Below, one piece after another: positions 48,101-60,197 of a stretch of DNA of 64,000 nt. The stretch's first letter is position 1; each line of letters opens with the position of its first letter. The position numbers and the translations under genes were made by a program. Source of the stretch: Eucalyptus grandis (lineage: Eukaryota; Streptophyta; Magnoliopsida; Myrtales; Myrtaceae); NCBI RefSeq assembly GCF_016545825.1, contig NC_052613.1, positions 57,858,833-57,922,832 of the forward strand, given 5' to 3'. The notes under the pieces were generated by a model. The model had not been told where the DNA came from. It did not search any database and saw only the letters and a program-made list of their open reading frames with translations.

Positions 48101-49439
48101 TATTTATATGGGCAAAGCACCATGTTATATGTGCAATAACATCCAAAAAGCCTCAGAGAAAGTACACAGTGAACCGCAATTTAGATTACAAATTAACTCA
48201 CCTCTAAAAGAGCTTCACGATCTCACACAAAAATTGCTTCAATAAAAAATTTACATATGCAACAGTAGCAGAGAGGGAGGAGATGTATCAGACAAGGTTT
48301 GCATTCGTCGAAGTGCAAGATTTCCAGTTACACCAAACAAACACAAGTAAGCTTGAAACTTTTGTTCTGGAACTCCCCACACGAAAAATGCCACATAAGA
48401 AGGTATTTTCAGATAAAATAACATAATGTAAGACAAAATAATATTCCACATTAGAGTAAACGCACACGACTGATACTTTAAAGAACTGAATAGATTTGCC
48501 CCAGAGGTCATTGTTGACAACACAATCACAGAAGCAGGTAGCATATCATTTCAATCTCAACCAAACAAGCATAAGTAAATTGGCTAAAAATTTCTTGCAA
48601 GCTTTTAGTAATAGTTCCTAACCCACCAGCAGATCAAGACCCAAGCAGAAGGTGATTTATGGAATATCAATGCTGTCATGAATTGGTGTGGCATTGAAAT
48701 GTTGGAGCCATGAGGTGCCCCAAAATTTTATCCCAGATTGACTGGTTAATACTACGAAGGATCATCATCAACAAAAAGAAGGTTCTCAATGATAAAGGAA
48801 ACCATTGAAAAAAAAAAAAGGAAGTGCATCCCTTTTCTTCGCAATCATATCACAGCATCCACATAACTAATCACTGTTTTTAGATTTTAGAAAAGATTAT
48901 TCTTATTTAGATCATATTCACTAGAAGAAAATTTAGAACATCTCAATGCACCAAATAAAATTAAACGCTTCTTTTTTCTTTTATTAAATTGCAAAAAGTG
49001 ACACTTAACATTGACAGCATTAGCCCCACCTCAACAGCATTCGCAAGTGATCCTTCCAAGAGATTTTGCCAATACAGATCACAGTGGTATCCGCAAAACA
49101 ACCACAATGAATGAGCTTAAGGGCACAAGAAAAAAGATGTTGGGAAGAGAACATACAACAAATGCTGAAAATGCAGAGGAATATGATTGTAGAATGCTAT
49201 GATTCTTGGTGATTCTCATGCAAAGCATAGTGCATTTTGATTCACAATTTGTTTGGTGGGTCACTCAAGTGCAAAAATAAGCACAGTTTTTGGGCATCAA
49301 GAAGAGTTCAAGATATGTCATCAATATAGCAAGATGCAGCTTTGTGAACAGTTCATTCTACATATGTCAATCTTTCACCTTCAGCGGCTGGTTTTCGAAA
49401 ATTTATGTGAAAAATCTGAATGAGGAAAATCAGTTCGTA
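48101..49439. other. Spacer, partly duplicated
   Basis: Bases 48180-48880 have no counterpart in the window and no recognised gene; a 97-codon minus-strand frame (48544-48251) resembles nothing I know. Bases 48890-49200 match 12210-12540. The remainder is unassigned. Confidence 0.4.
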
Positions 49440-50379
49440 TCAAGCATTGAATTTAGGAACTGGCTTCACCTCATTCGGTGGGTGCTCATAACTCCTCAAA
49501 CCTCCAGAGCAGGTGAAGCAGCATCCTGAGTTGGAAAAGAAGGCAATGTTTTAAGGTGAACAATTTGGCACTCGAAAACCATTGGAAGAGCAACATTGTA
49601 ATTGAAAATGCACAAATCAAAACATGCATACAGGTAAAGACCGCCATTTTAACCATAAATTATAAATTTAGGTTCGGAACCAATTTTTCTAATATGATGT
49701 CACCCAACAACATAACATTCTCCTTTGAACTCTGCTTAATATCAGCAGAGCTCATCCATCCTTACTTTTCACATTGCAATGCATGGACCGAACTCCAGTG
49801 GAGCCGCATCAACAATCCGAAAAAATAATTACCTTTAGGGAATGGTGCGAAAGATTTCCCACAGCCCATCTTCACGACTTCTGCATCATCCGAGAGAACA
49901 AGATTGCCCCCAGAATCACTTCCCGGAAGAAAGAACACTTCCATCAACATCCCGCATGATTCGAGAACGAAAGGATTAGATATAGATTGCAGGTGGAGGG
50001 AACGATTGAGAGTGATATCCCAGAACGAAACCAATGAACATTATTATTACTCACAGAGGCCTGAAAAGTGGGTTTTAGAAGAGCTGTCGAAGAGCACAAA
50101 ACCAAACTTCCTGCTGATGTCTCTCACAACTTGATCAGCAGGGTAAGGCCTCCGATCCCTCAGAGTTCTATAAGCTTCTATGACAATGATGACCTCATTT
50201 TCGGTTTTGTTCCATCCATATTGCTGCTTAAGAAGAGCTACATTCTCTATGTGTCCTTGGAACAAGCAGGAGATATCATCGACAACCGCAAACAATCTGC
50301 CACAGAGGGTAAGACATGTCAAATCTCGATGTGGGATGAGCTGATCGAGAAGAGAAGACAGTAGTGCAATCCCCGTCAA
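49440..50379 (-). pseudogene. TSJT1-like (YGL/LRDR) protein, pseudogene (copy 3)
   Basis: The best-preserved of the three copies. Exon 2 (50379-50053) is open throughout: RLFAVVDDISCLFQGHIENV, ALLKQQYGWNKTENEVIIVI, EAYRTLRDRRPYPADQVVRD and FGFVLFDSSSKT. Exon 3 (about 49955-49832) reads SDSGGNLVLSDDAEVVKMGC then GKSFAPFPKG. The last exon is cut to YEHPPNEVKPVPKF (about 49512-49456), where homology stops. Introns have GT-AG ends. The first exon is absent and the C-terminus truncated, so no complete protein can be made. YGL is YGW, as in copy 2, so copies 2 and 3 share a more recent origin. Confidence 0.85.
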
Positions 50380-51478
50380 TTAACAATCCAATAAATTTCA
50401 TTTTCTGGCTTTCAAAATGAGCTAGAGACTCGAATTCCAATATCAGCCTGTATTACACATCGAATTGAGGGAGTAGAATCAAAATTGATGCCTTGAAAAC
50501 CAAAAAATTCCCCGAACCCAAGAAAACTTACATTACATCAAAGAATGAATCCAGGCAGTTAACAAATGAAAGTGAAATATGAAAGAAGTTGGAAGCATTA
50601 CCTGAGGAACAAAAAGAAGTCAACGAAGACAAATCTATCATCATGGCTCGGGCATGATCGATTTTACTTCATTGGATCCGAATGCTATCAATGCTGATGA
50701 AAGGGATCTCTTGAAGGGGGAGAGAGAGAGGGCCATCCTCTGGCAAGTACCCCAACTTCACATCCATATATGAACAAAAATTTGTTGGGATTGAGGCCAA
50801 AACAGAAACAGAGGAGGCTGAATTACTTGTTGTTCGAAAGAGCATTGTAGTAGTGGACATGGATGCAGCTGTGGCATACAAGAATATCATCATCATCATC
50901 ATCATCATCAACTTTCGCAAGCCAGGGCAATTGGAGACTAAACGAAGCTCTTGCTGGATATTCAAGCAGCTAATTATCAATTTTCAGCTCTGAATTTCAG
51001 TCGTACTTCACGAAAAGCAAACGTCTGCGCGCATTGGAAGAAATTACTTCGTATTAAGCATCGAACTAAAGAACAGAGACACGAAATCGATGCATTCAAG
51101 ACGAAAGGAATTACCTGAACCCTTACAAATCTGACCGTAGATGGAAGGGATTGAATCGCGGCAGTTAGCAAATGAAAGCGAAAGTGGATCGATTTCACTT
51201 CATCGGATCTGAGAACCCAATCGATGCGGATGTCGAGGATTTCTCGGATTTCCGGAAATTCATGCGGAGCTTCTTCATGGGAAAGTATCGATTTGTATCG
51301 AGCATCGAGCTGAGAGAGCAGAATGGGAAATCGATGCCTTCAAAACCATAAACTTTACCCGAACCCTATAAAACCCGACTGTAGATGGAAGAATCAATTC
51401 AGATCGACATTAATGAGATGGAAGGGATCTCTTGGATGAGGGGCCAATAGTCGCCGGTGTGTTTTGAGCATCGATCTT
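50380..51478. repeat. Duplicated spacer with LRR-gene 3' scraps
   Basis: Bases 50450-50640 match 13860-14050, and 50764-51170 match 16690-17235. At 50760-50690 the minus strand reads LGYLPEDGPLSLPLQ, a worn version of the NBS-LRR C-terminal LRDLPEDGLPPSLQ at 51550-51500, so a piece of an LRR gene end has been duplicated in front of the main pseudogene. An (ATC)n run lies at 50885-50910. Confidence 0.6.
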
Positions 51479-54400
51479 TCAGAATCTCGCATCCCTTATG
51501 AACAATCGTTGGAGGGAGGGAGGGAGGCCATCCTCTGGCAAGTCCCTCAACTTCGGGCACCTTTCAATATATAACCATCGAAGAGAGGAGAGATGGTTGC
51601 GAAGGCCACTTGATAGTCTTTCCACCTTCCTCATACCAACCAAGCGAAGAGAGGTAAGAGAGGAAGGAAAGAAAAGACTCCAAGCATCCTCGTCGTCTTC
51701 TTCCGAAGGAAACCCCACCATGTCTCCCTCCGCTCCCATGCAACCTCCGTCTATAGCAAGATCTAATGAGGGATGTGAGCATGGGCAAGCCCCATTCTCT
51801 CATTGGTTGCTTCAAATTATCGCAGCCCAAAATATTAAACAAAAGCAAATTGGGAGGAAAACCTCCTTCGGGGAAGCATTTGATATTTTCACAATCTCTA
51901 ATTTGTAGCCACTGAAGGGACGTAAGATGATGCCACTCTAATGACTTTATCTTTGGACAAAGGTAAAGATCAAGGTGCGATAGGGTGATGGGAAGGGGAG
52001 GGAAGTCCTCCATCTCCAATGCTGGACACTCACTTATTTCCAAATAAGTGAGATTGTTACAACTATCAATGTTGGCAATAGACTTTATCTTCGGACACTC
52101 AGAAAGTGAAAGACTCGACAAGGTGAGGGGAAGGGGAGGCAAGTCCTCCATCTCCAGTGTTGGACAATTATGTATCTCCAAATGAGTGAGATGGACGAGC
52201 GTGCGAAGGCACTGTGGTAGGCTTCTCAAATTCATACAATTGTCAATATTTAGAGATTCTAGCGAGTCTACTGCGGTGAGCTCTGCTAGTGACTGTACTC
52301 CCTTGCAATCCTCAATATAAAGTGTCTTCAGAGCAGCAAGTCTATCGCTAGCAAATGGAAAAGATATCCAAGAATCACAACGATAAATCCACAAATATTC
52401 AAGCTGTGACATCGTGTTATTGTTGCTGGGGTCATTTGGAGGAATGGTCAGTCCCATGATTTTTGGACAATTATGAATTCTCAAAATTTTAAGTGTGTGC
52501 AACTTGCTTGGAAGCCTTTCTAAGCTCATGCAATTCCGCAATTCCATCATTTCAAGGTTGCACGGTAGTGCTATCTCTCCTTCTCCCTCCATAAAAGATG
52601 TGAATCGAGGACATGATTCAATGGCTAATTCTTGGAGGCAATAAAGATTTCGTGTTCCATCTCCATCTTGCCATAAGTATGTTAGCTTGTCACAACTACA
52701 TATATGAAGCTCCTTTAGCTTGACCAAGTAGCTCATAAATCCATTATCAAAGCAAACAAGCTCCGCAAGATTGTCAATTTTGAGAATGGTTAAAGAAGTT
52801 AGGTTGGTCAAGCTCTTTAAGATCTCCTTGTTACAATCCCTAATGTGTAACTCACAGAGAGATGGAAGATGAACCACACTGGTTGAGTCATTCAAATGCG
52901 AGCATGAATCAATTTCTAGCTTTATGAGATGGTCTAGTTGACGAGGCAATGTCCCTATCAACTCTGGACATCTTTGGACAACAAGATGCCGAAGACAGGA
53001 GAATAATACTTCTTCTCGACCTCTAGCATAATGAGACCAATCTATCCATGCCGACAACCCTTTAAACTTCAAAATTGTTAAGGATGGAAAAGGGCTTTTA
53101 GTTCCGTAAAATTCAGAGCCTATCATGCGTACTGCACTTAGACCTTCAAGAGATAATTCTTTGAGTGAAGGGAGCTGTCCAAGTGATGGCAGCGATCCAA
53201 CATTAGGACAGCCATGCAAGCACAAAGATACCATCTTAAAATAGGATGGATCACCTAACCATGACGGGAGTAATTCACCACCATAGTACGAGATAGTGAG
53301 ATTTTCAAGATTAGTGTGAGGTCGCAAAAAGCGAAGCACTTGTGCTTGGCGCTCATCATTTCCAAAATCTTTATCCCAAAGCATGATTAAGTTGCTAAGG
53401 CCCTGCTTTCTAGACAAATTTGCATCAACTGCATCTCTAACTTTTTCCACCTTTTGCAATTTAGATATGAGTAACTCTCCTTGAAGATGTGGCAAGTTCT
53501 TTAACTCGCTTAACAATGACCCTTTCTCTAATCCTACCACAAACTTGGACAAGATAATAAGATTCCTCAAATTACCGATATTCAATGGCATCTTTTTTAG
53601 TCTCTTTGTACCTCTAATGTCAAGAAACTGTAAGCTGACCAAATTTGCTATATCTGGAGGCAACATAGAAAGCATTTGACAACCTCTTAAGATCAAAACT
53701 TGTAATTTGCACAAGGTGCCAATTGACTCAGGTAGCCTTTTGATATTGGTGTATGAGAGATTGAGATATCGGAGATATTTTAAATCACAGACACAATTCG
53801 GTACCTCTGTGATGACACAATGACATAATGTTAACACCCGCAAGTACTTCAAATTTGTTAGCAAGTCGTGCAGAACCTTTCCAGAAATAGAAATTCCATT
53901 ATGGTATAATTGAACAGACAGCAACATGAAACTTCTTAGTACCTTCATTCCAGCATATGCTCTCAACCTTTTTGATGTAGCAAACTGTGGTGAGACAAAG
54001 GATGCATAACGAGCTTTCTCTTTATCATTCACTACTTGAGACTCCCCAAAGATAAAGTATGTCGCATCCGCGATTGACTTTGCTAGGTCATTCAAAAGAT
54101 CGTGCATCAAAAATTTTGATGTGTTAATGCTGGATTGCTGAAAAAAGGATCGATATACTAACTCATCGAAGCATTTCCGTCCTGACATCAAGATATCTTT
54201 TGCTTTTTGTCCATCTAAAAAGCCCTCTGCTATCCATAAGAGTGCCAGCTCATCCCTCTCAAATTCATAGTCTTTTGGAAATATTGCGCAATAAGCAAAA
54301 CATCTCTTCAAATAAGAAGGAAGATGGACATAGCTCAATTTCAAAGCTGGAAGAACCTCATCTTTTTTTTCCGATGCTACATCCCATATTCTATTATTTA

Positions 54401-55596
54401 AGATAGCTTCCCATTCATCTAGATTCTCTTTATTATGTAGGAGACCGCCCAATATCTTCGCTGCCAAAGGTAAACCTCTACATTTTTCAGCTATTTTCTT
54501 GCCTATTATTTCCAGATGTGGGTGCCTCTCGAAATTTCTTGCTTCCAAAGCATGATAGGCTAATAAGCTGGTACAATTATCATCGGACAACTCCTTCAAA
54601 AATATGGCAAAGCTCCCTTTTATGGAAAAACAGAATGGTTGCGTGTCGTGATGATGATCTTGCTTCCTTTAGCCCCCGCTTCAAATGGCTTTAAGAGGGA
54701 AGTCCATTCTCCGTACTTCTCATTCCAAACATCATCTAAGACCACAAGGAACTTCTTTCCCAATAGATCATCTTTCAACTTAACTTGAAGCCTGTTAAGA
54801 TCATTGCCCTCGCAGGACACATCAGTTATTGATTGTAAAATAGTCTTTGTTATGTCGAGAACATCAAAAACATCTGAAACACAAACCCATGCTTTCCTCT
54901 CGAAATAGCTATCCATTTTGGGATCATTATACAACCGTTGAGCCAAGGCCGTCTTTCCAACACCGCCCATCCCAACTATGGGGACTATGCTCAGCCAGCA
55001 TCGGAATTTTTCCAACTTCACCGATCAATAGTTCCAGTAACTCCGCTTCTTCCTTCTCCCTACCGAAAAACCGAGGCTCCGGCAAAGAAGTGCTGGGGAG
55101 CCTTTTGTTGGTGTAGTTGGATATGTCCACAACATTCTCTCTCAAGCTTAAGAGAGCCTTCTTCCTAGTGACAATATTTTCAAACCTGCCTTTGATCTCT
55201 TGTAACCTTGGTTTCAAACGAGCACGAGTTAGATTGAGTGATCCATCTTGGCCCCAGGAAAAGTCCAAAGAACTTCCTTTTCACCTGACCTTTGCTTGTG
55301 CTGGATTCTGCCCCAGACTTAACTTGAGTGGCTTCAATCTTGAACTCATCAAGCAAGTCTTCCATGTCATAGGCCAAGTCCCTAACATCGTCCAGCCACT
55401 GCTTCACTAGACGGTTCACCCTTGAGTTGCTTGTCCTCTGCATCATCCAGCACCACGTTGATTGTTTCCAGCATCCCCTTCCACTTATGAGTAAAGGTGT
55501 TGGTTCCTTCTCGTTGCGCATATTCCAATCCCAGAGAAAACAACTTGTCGAAGAGGACCTGAAAGAAGGAACCCAAAAGATCTCTCCAATGGCCAT
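51479..55596 (-). pseudogene. CC-NBS-LRR (CNL, R13L1-like) disease-resistance gene, pseudogene
   Basis: Single-exon CNL on the minus strand, about 4.1 kb. CNLs are intracellular immune receptors. The start MAIGEIF (55596) leads into a coiled-coil Rx-type N domain (LVKQWLDDVRDLAYDMEDLL around 55400). NB-ARC: P-loop [12 protein letters not shown] (about 54970), [15 protein letters not shown], kinase-2 [25 protein letters not shown] in CRGLPLAAKILGG (about 54480), CFAYCAIFPKDYEF and MHD in FLMHDLLNDLAKS (about 54110). About 20-25 LRRs follow, from LRVLTLCHC (53840) to SSLRWLYIERCPKLRDLPED (about 51540). Lesions: frame changes near 55570, 55420, 55255 and 54980, a stop plus frame change at 54610-54640, and a frame change near 51755. 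Between the last two, 1011 codons (54599-51564) stay open. All motif residues are present, so it was functional until fairly recently, or these few indels need checking against reads. Confidence 0.93.
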
Positions 55597-55606
55597 GGTG
55601 AATCAA

Positions 55607-57400
55607 TCACTATAGTTTGCAGAGAACAACAAGGGCAATGGGAAGCAAATGATAGTGAGCTAATGGAGAGAGAAAACTATGAAAGTTCAGGAAGACCAAG
55701 GCTTTTTTCCTGCCTAAAAGGACCGAAGGAAGATGAAGACTTTTAAGGACGATTTCTGTCCACAAGTGCTTGTTTCACCTCCCATTTACATTTTTTCTTT
55801 TTTAAGTCAGGCCCATATATTCATACTTTCCACTATCATTTATTTGTTTTTGTAATTTAACCATAAACTAAGGAATACCAAGGCTTTTGTGGACATCATG
55901 TTTTTTTTTGTCTAGAAAGTGAAGCAAAAGTCAAAAGGGAAGGCAATAAAATGTCCCTCGTCTTCCATCCTTATGCGAATATCTTGTTTTCCATCACTAG
56001 TAGAATTTCCATGCATTACTGTTAAAATTTACAATACTATAATTTTCATCCAACCCTTTTCATGTTCATTTATTTTGTGATATTTCATCATTAATCTCTA
56101 TTGTACCTGTCTATTAGAATTATGTCTAAATTTTCATATATCTTTTCAAATTTAAGTTCAATAAAAAAAAAAAAAAGCAAAGAGAAAAAGAAAAAGAAAA
56201 ATACAGCAAGAAAAAAAAATGCCGGAATGGGGAGAGAGAGAGAGCACTACCAGTCTCACGGTCATTGCCCCGCCGCTGGGCCGTCCACTTCCAACGTACC
56301 ATTTTATAGTCACATTTGTAGACAATATTTTTCGTCAAATGCTTTTCTTAGAGCGGTTTAGGAGTTAGGGATAATGACATAGTAAGCTAAGCTTTTGTTC
56401 AGCTTACAATCGAATACCTACACTTCTATTTAGGCGATATTTGTTCTACAAACTCATCCTTTGGATTCATTGCTCGGTTTCACTTAAATTTTTTTGTTTT
56501 TTTATATTTTTCATTCTTTCATGTGAAAGAGAATAGGAAATACTTTCAATAATTTCACGCCATTGCAAAAAGATTTTAGCGGCTAAATGTCAAGCACACT
56601 TGGAGACTATAAAATTCTCAATGTTAATTTCTTTAAATTATCATCTCGAATAATTTCAATCATAAAATTTGAAAAATAACATATTATTCTTGTCCACTTT
56701 TTTGGCCAATTCCATTGCTTTCCCTTTCATCTCCTCGCCCAAATCAACAAAAGTATATGCTCAGATAGTTTGGTGCACACTTCTTTTCTTCCACTCGAAA
56801 TATTTTAGTGGCTTATCAAACATTTGATTGAAGACAGACTTTTTCTACGTACTTGATTTTTTGTCGGTTGGACATTATGTTAATAAAAAATACTATTACA
56901 TGTACCGTTCATGCACACATAATTTAAAACTTTACTATGATTTCTTTTATTCATTTGAAGACGTTGGCACATTTATATGTTCTTTGGTTTATCTATCCGG
57001 TCTACCAATTACAACTAATCTGCATGATAGTCTTTTTCGTAGATAGCAATTTGTATATTTTTCGTAAACCTATTGGACGACCGCCAATTCAATCCTAAAC
57101 TTTTCAAATTGATTAAATTTAATTTTAAATTTGTTAATGATTTGATAATGTAGTTCTTCGAGCCAATTTTGACTAAAAAATTGTTGATGTAGATGTTAAC
57201 CATCCTATGTAGCATGATCATCAATTCAACACTTCAAATAAAAAATGATTATATTGATAAATTGTAAAAAAAAAAAACTTAAGATTAAATTACTTAAATT
57301 GAAAAGTTTAGAATTTAATTTGCTATCATATAATATCTTTGATTTTTTAAACAATTTTGTCGGCAAGTCACGTACATATGTCAAAAGCATTGAAGCAGTG
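55607..57400. repeat. CNL upstream region, first of several related modules
   Basis: Contains the CNL promoter and leader on the minus strand. Phrases that recur further right: GTGAGCTAATGGAGAGAG (55655), CCACAAGTGCTTGTTTCA (55760), TTGTCTAGAAAGTGAAGC (55908) and a TTCCATC-CTTATG-GAATATC run (55965). A GAGA-rich and A-rich low-complexity tract lies at 56165-56250. Beyond about 56400 no gene or recurring module was seen. Confidence 0.6.
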
Positions 57401-58950
57401 ATGATGTTTTCCTGGGACTAGGCTACAAGCACTCTGTCATCCATTGAATTTTGGGTGCTTTTCAGATGAACGCTAGTGGTTAGAAGAATCAAAATGATGT
57501 ACTTTTTGTCCACAAGTGCTTCTTCCGTACTATGCAGAGAACATCTACAGAGACTTTATTGCATATCACGTGCTTTTTTGTCTGGAAAGTGAAGCAAAAG
57601 TGAAAGACCTAACAGGAAAGAAACTTTTAAGTTTCCAGGAAGACCAAGACTTTGGCTATGTAAATGTCTTGGTCATCATTACAAGTGCCACTTCCACGAG
57701 TTATATTAACATTAATCTATTTTTTTCTTTTTTTCTTTTTCTTTTTTCAAATTTTGCTCAATTTGAGGTGTCCGTCCTATAAATTGCCATGTCTTGACAT
57801 TGTTCGATTACCCTACAAGTTCGATGATAAGGAGAGAGAGTGTACGTTGGCATAGACAATCTTGGCATAGATTGTTTTTGCTAACGTGACAACATCTCAA
57901 GCTACTAAATCGACACCAATATGGATATTTAACAACTATTTAACAGCGCTAGTCACCATATCAACCTTTTACATCTGAAATTATAACAAAGACCTCACTT
58001 TAATCCACATTTAAAAAATTGAGGTAATTGATTAAACCATAAAAAGTTCATGTACTTTGTTGCGAAAGGGATAACAATTCAGAAACTCACAATTTCATTG
58101 TCCCAAAAAGTTTATCATACAATCATTGGTCTAGGTTAAATCTCACATGTACTTTTGTTTATGCGATATCTTTTCTACAATTTTATCCTCTCAATTCATT
58201 GCTTGGTCTCCCTTTAATAATTTTCTTTTGTAAGATTATTCATTCTCTCATGTGAAAGACAATAGGAGATATTTTTGTTAATTTCACACGCCAAAAGATT
58301 TCAGGGGCTAATTGTCAAGCACATTGAAAGACTACGAAGTTTGTCAATGTCCATTTTGTTAAATTTCCTTTCGTTTAGACTACTAAGTACTAATGATACC
58401 TTGGCACAAAATTAGATTAGTGCATTTGACGCTTTATTTTGTTATGGGTTGTTATATTTGGTTCAAGTATGCCAAGTTCTAAGGTTTGAGTAATATTTGG
58501 AAACACTCACTTCAGAAACAGTTCATTTTATTCTAATTCCTAATTTTTAATTACATGTAATTTGAATAAATGCGCCCAATGTCTTCGTCTGTGCGTAGCA
58601 TGTGTATGAACATTAATAATCTAATTTAATTTCATATTTCATAATCAATTGACCTCACTAATTGGGTTCATATCTAAATAGATTTTTGGATTATATCATC
58701 TGTTTTTTCAATTAATAACTTTTAGGAAAGGGAAAGATAATTATTGATAGGGCTGATCATGGAGGACTGACCAACTTATTGAATAACATATATATATATG
58801 CGTACGTATTTTATAATTTTTTTCTTAGTTCTATCTTTTTTGAAGCGGAAGTGATCTAATGGAGAGAAGATATTATTTAGTCCAGGAAGACCGAGACATT
58901 TACCTACCAAAAACATTAAACAAAGATCAAGCCCAAGCCTTTTTTTTTTT
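57401..58950. repeat. CNL upstream module, second copy
   Basis: Repeats GGGACTAGGCTACAAGCACTC (57412), CCACAAGTGCTTCTTCC (57510), TTGTCTGGAAAGTGAAGC (57574) and, at 58850-58905, GTGATCTAATGGAGAGAAGA followed by the CAGGAAGACCGAGAC phrase. The 58430-58790 part reappears at 62590-62890 plus 63710-63770. No coding sequence. Confidence 0.55.
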
Positions 58951-60164
58951 TAATGCATCCATACATTCTCAGTAACCTTATAATTTCAATATCTTCGTTT
59001 AATGTGTTATTGGTGAATATGCAATCAATGTAAACTTTTACATGGCAATTACAATGCTAAAGATTTGTAGCAAGAACGGGCAGTAATGATCTTCTAAAGG
59101 GTGTTGAGGTAGTAGTTGATGATCAAGAACCACTTGATAGGAGGGTTGTGGTCCTTTGCACAATTTTCCTATTCATATGTGTGATGCCTACAGTATATCT
59201 AGTACATTGTATTGTTAGTTGGTGATGCCTGACCCTTTTTCTTGTCTAGCAATGAATAAAGCTGACCATAATTAATACGACTGACAAATAAGCATCTCTG
59301 TACCACTTGCACGGACTAAAATAAACGTTGATGATTCACCTAACAATCGCATCTTACTTTCTATTATACATCTGCAAGTCATCAAAGACAACTTATTTTG
59401 ATTGTTTGGTAAGGAGAGTAGAAACACATGCCTTGTGCTAAATAGAAAAAAGAGTTGGGTACACCAACGAATCCATGAAGCAAGTTTTCTAATTTAACTC
59501 TAGAAAAAGTAAATGATTGGCAAATCACCAACTAATCCGTCAAGCAAGCTGCTTTGGGCTAACTCTTTCTATTCAAAGGACCACGATTCTCCTATCAAGT
59601 GAGTCACAATCATCACAACTACTTCAGCACCCTTTAATAGGTCATTGCCGCCCATTTTGCTGCGAATTTTTAGCACTATAGCTGCCATGTAAAAACCTAT
59701 ACTAAAAAAAAAAAACAACAACAACAGTATATTTGTAAGTTATAAATTTTTTATGAAGATATGCATGCCCTCGAAGTTGATCATGTGAAGAAATATCATC
59801 ACTTATCCTCCGTTTTGATGGCCACAAGAAAGGTTCTTTCTTTTAAACAACAACTAAAAATCTTGATCTAGAGAAAAAGGAGAACGGTTGATTTATCTAA
59901 CTCAAGGACCCAATGTGCATCAAAACATGGTCTCTTCGATCTAACTCAAATTGATGGTCGTCATAATACACTCATAAAGTACTTTTCACAGGGAAGACCA
60001 AGACTTTACTGAAGATGCAAATTGGCTTCATTGCTTCACTTTTCACATCCCTCTTCTTCCATCCCTATGTGAATATCTCTATTTCCATTACTTGTAAAAT
60101 TTCCATGCACTACATGTCTTGCTTAAAATTAACCATACTATAAATTAGTATAAGAAAGAAGCTA
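58951..60164. other. Intergenic, no gene recognised
   Basis: AT-rich. Bases 59600-59710 contain A-runs and a (CAA)n patch (59713-59727). No module resemblance was established before about 60000, where the TTCCATCCCTATGTGAATATC phrase starts the next copy. Confidence 0.35.
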
Positions 60165-60197
60165 AGAAGGAACCCAAAAGATCTCTCCAAAGGCCAT
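60165..60197 (-). pseudogene. Remnant of a second CNL start codon region
   Basis: The minus strand reads ATG-GCC-TTT-GGA-GAG-ATC, that is MAFGEIFWVPS, matching the MAIGEIF start of the CNL at 55596, with the same flanks (CAATCAT and AGAGAACAAC on the upstream side). The homology ends within about 12 codons. It shows that a second CNL 5' end was once here. Confidence 0.7.

Noticed and set aside
48251..48544. 97-codon minus-strand frame with hydrophobic residues
   Set aside because: No duplicate in the other block, no recognisable family, no supporting signals; could be chance.
51498..51908. 136-codon plus-strand frame
   Set aside because: Antisense shadow of the CNL LRR C-terminus.
56101..56361. 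86-codon Lys-rich frame
   Set aside because: Spans A-rich and GA-rich low-complexity DNA.
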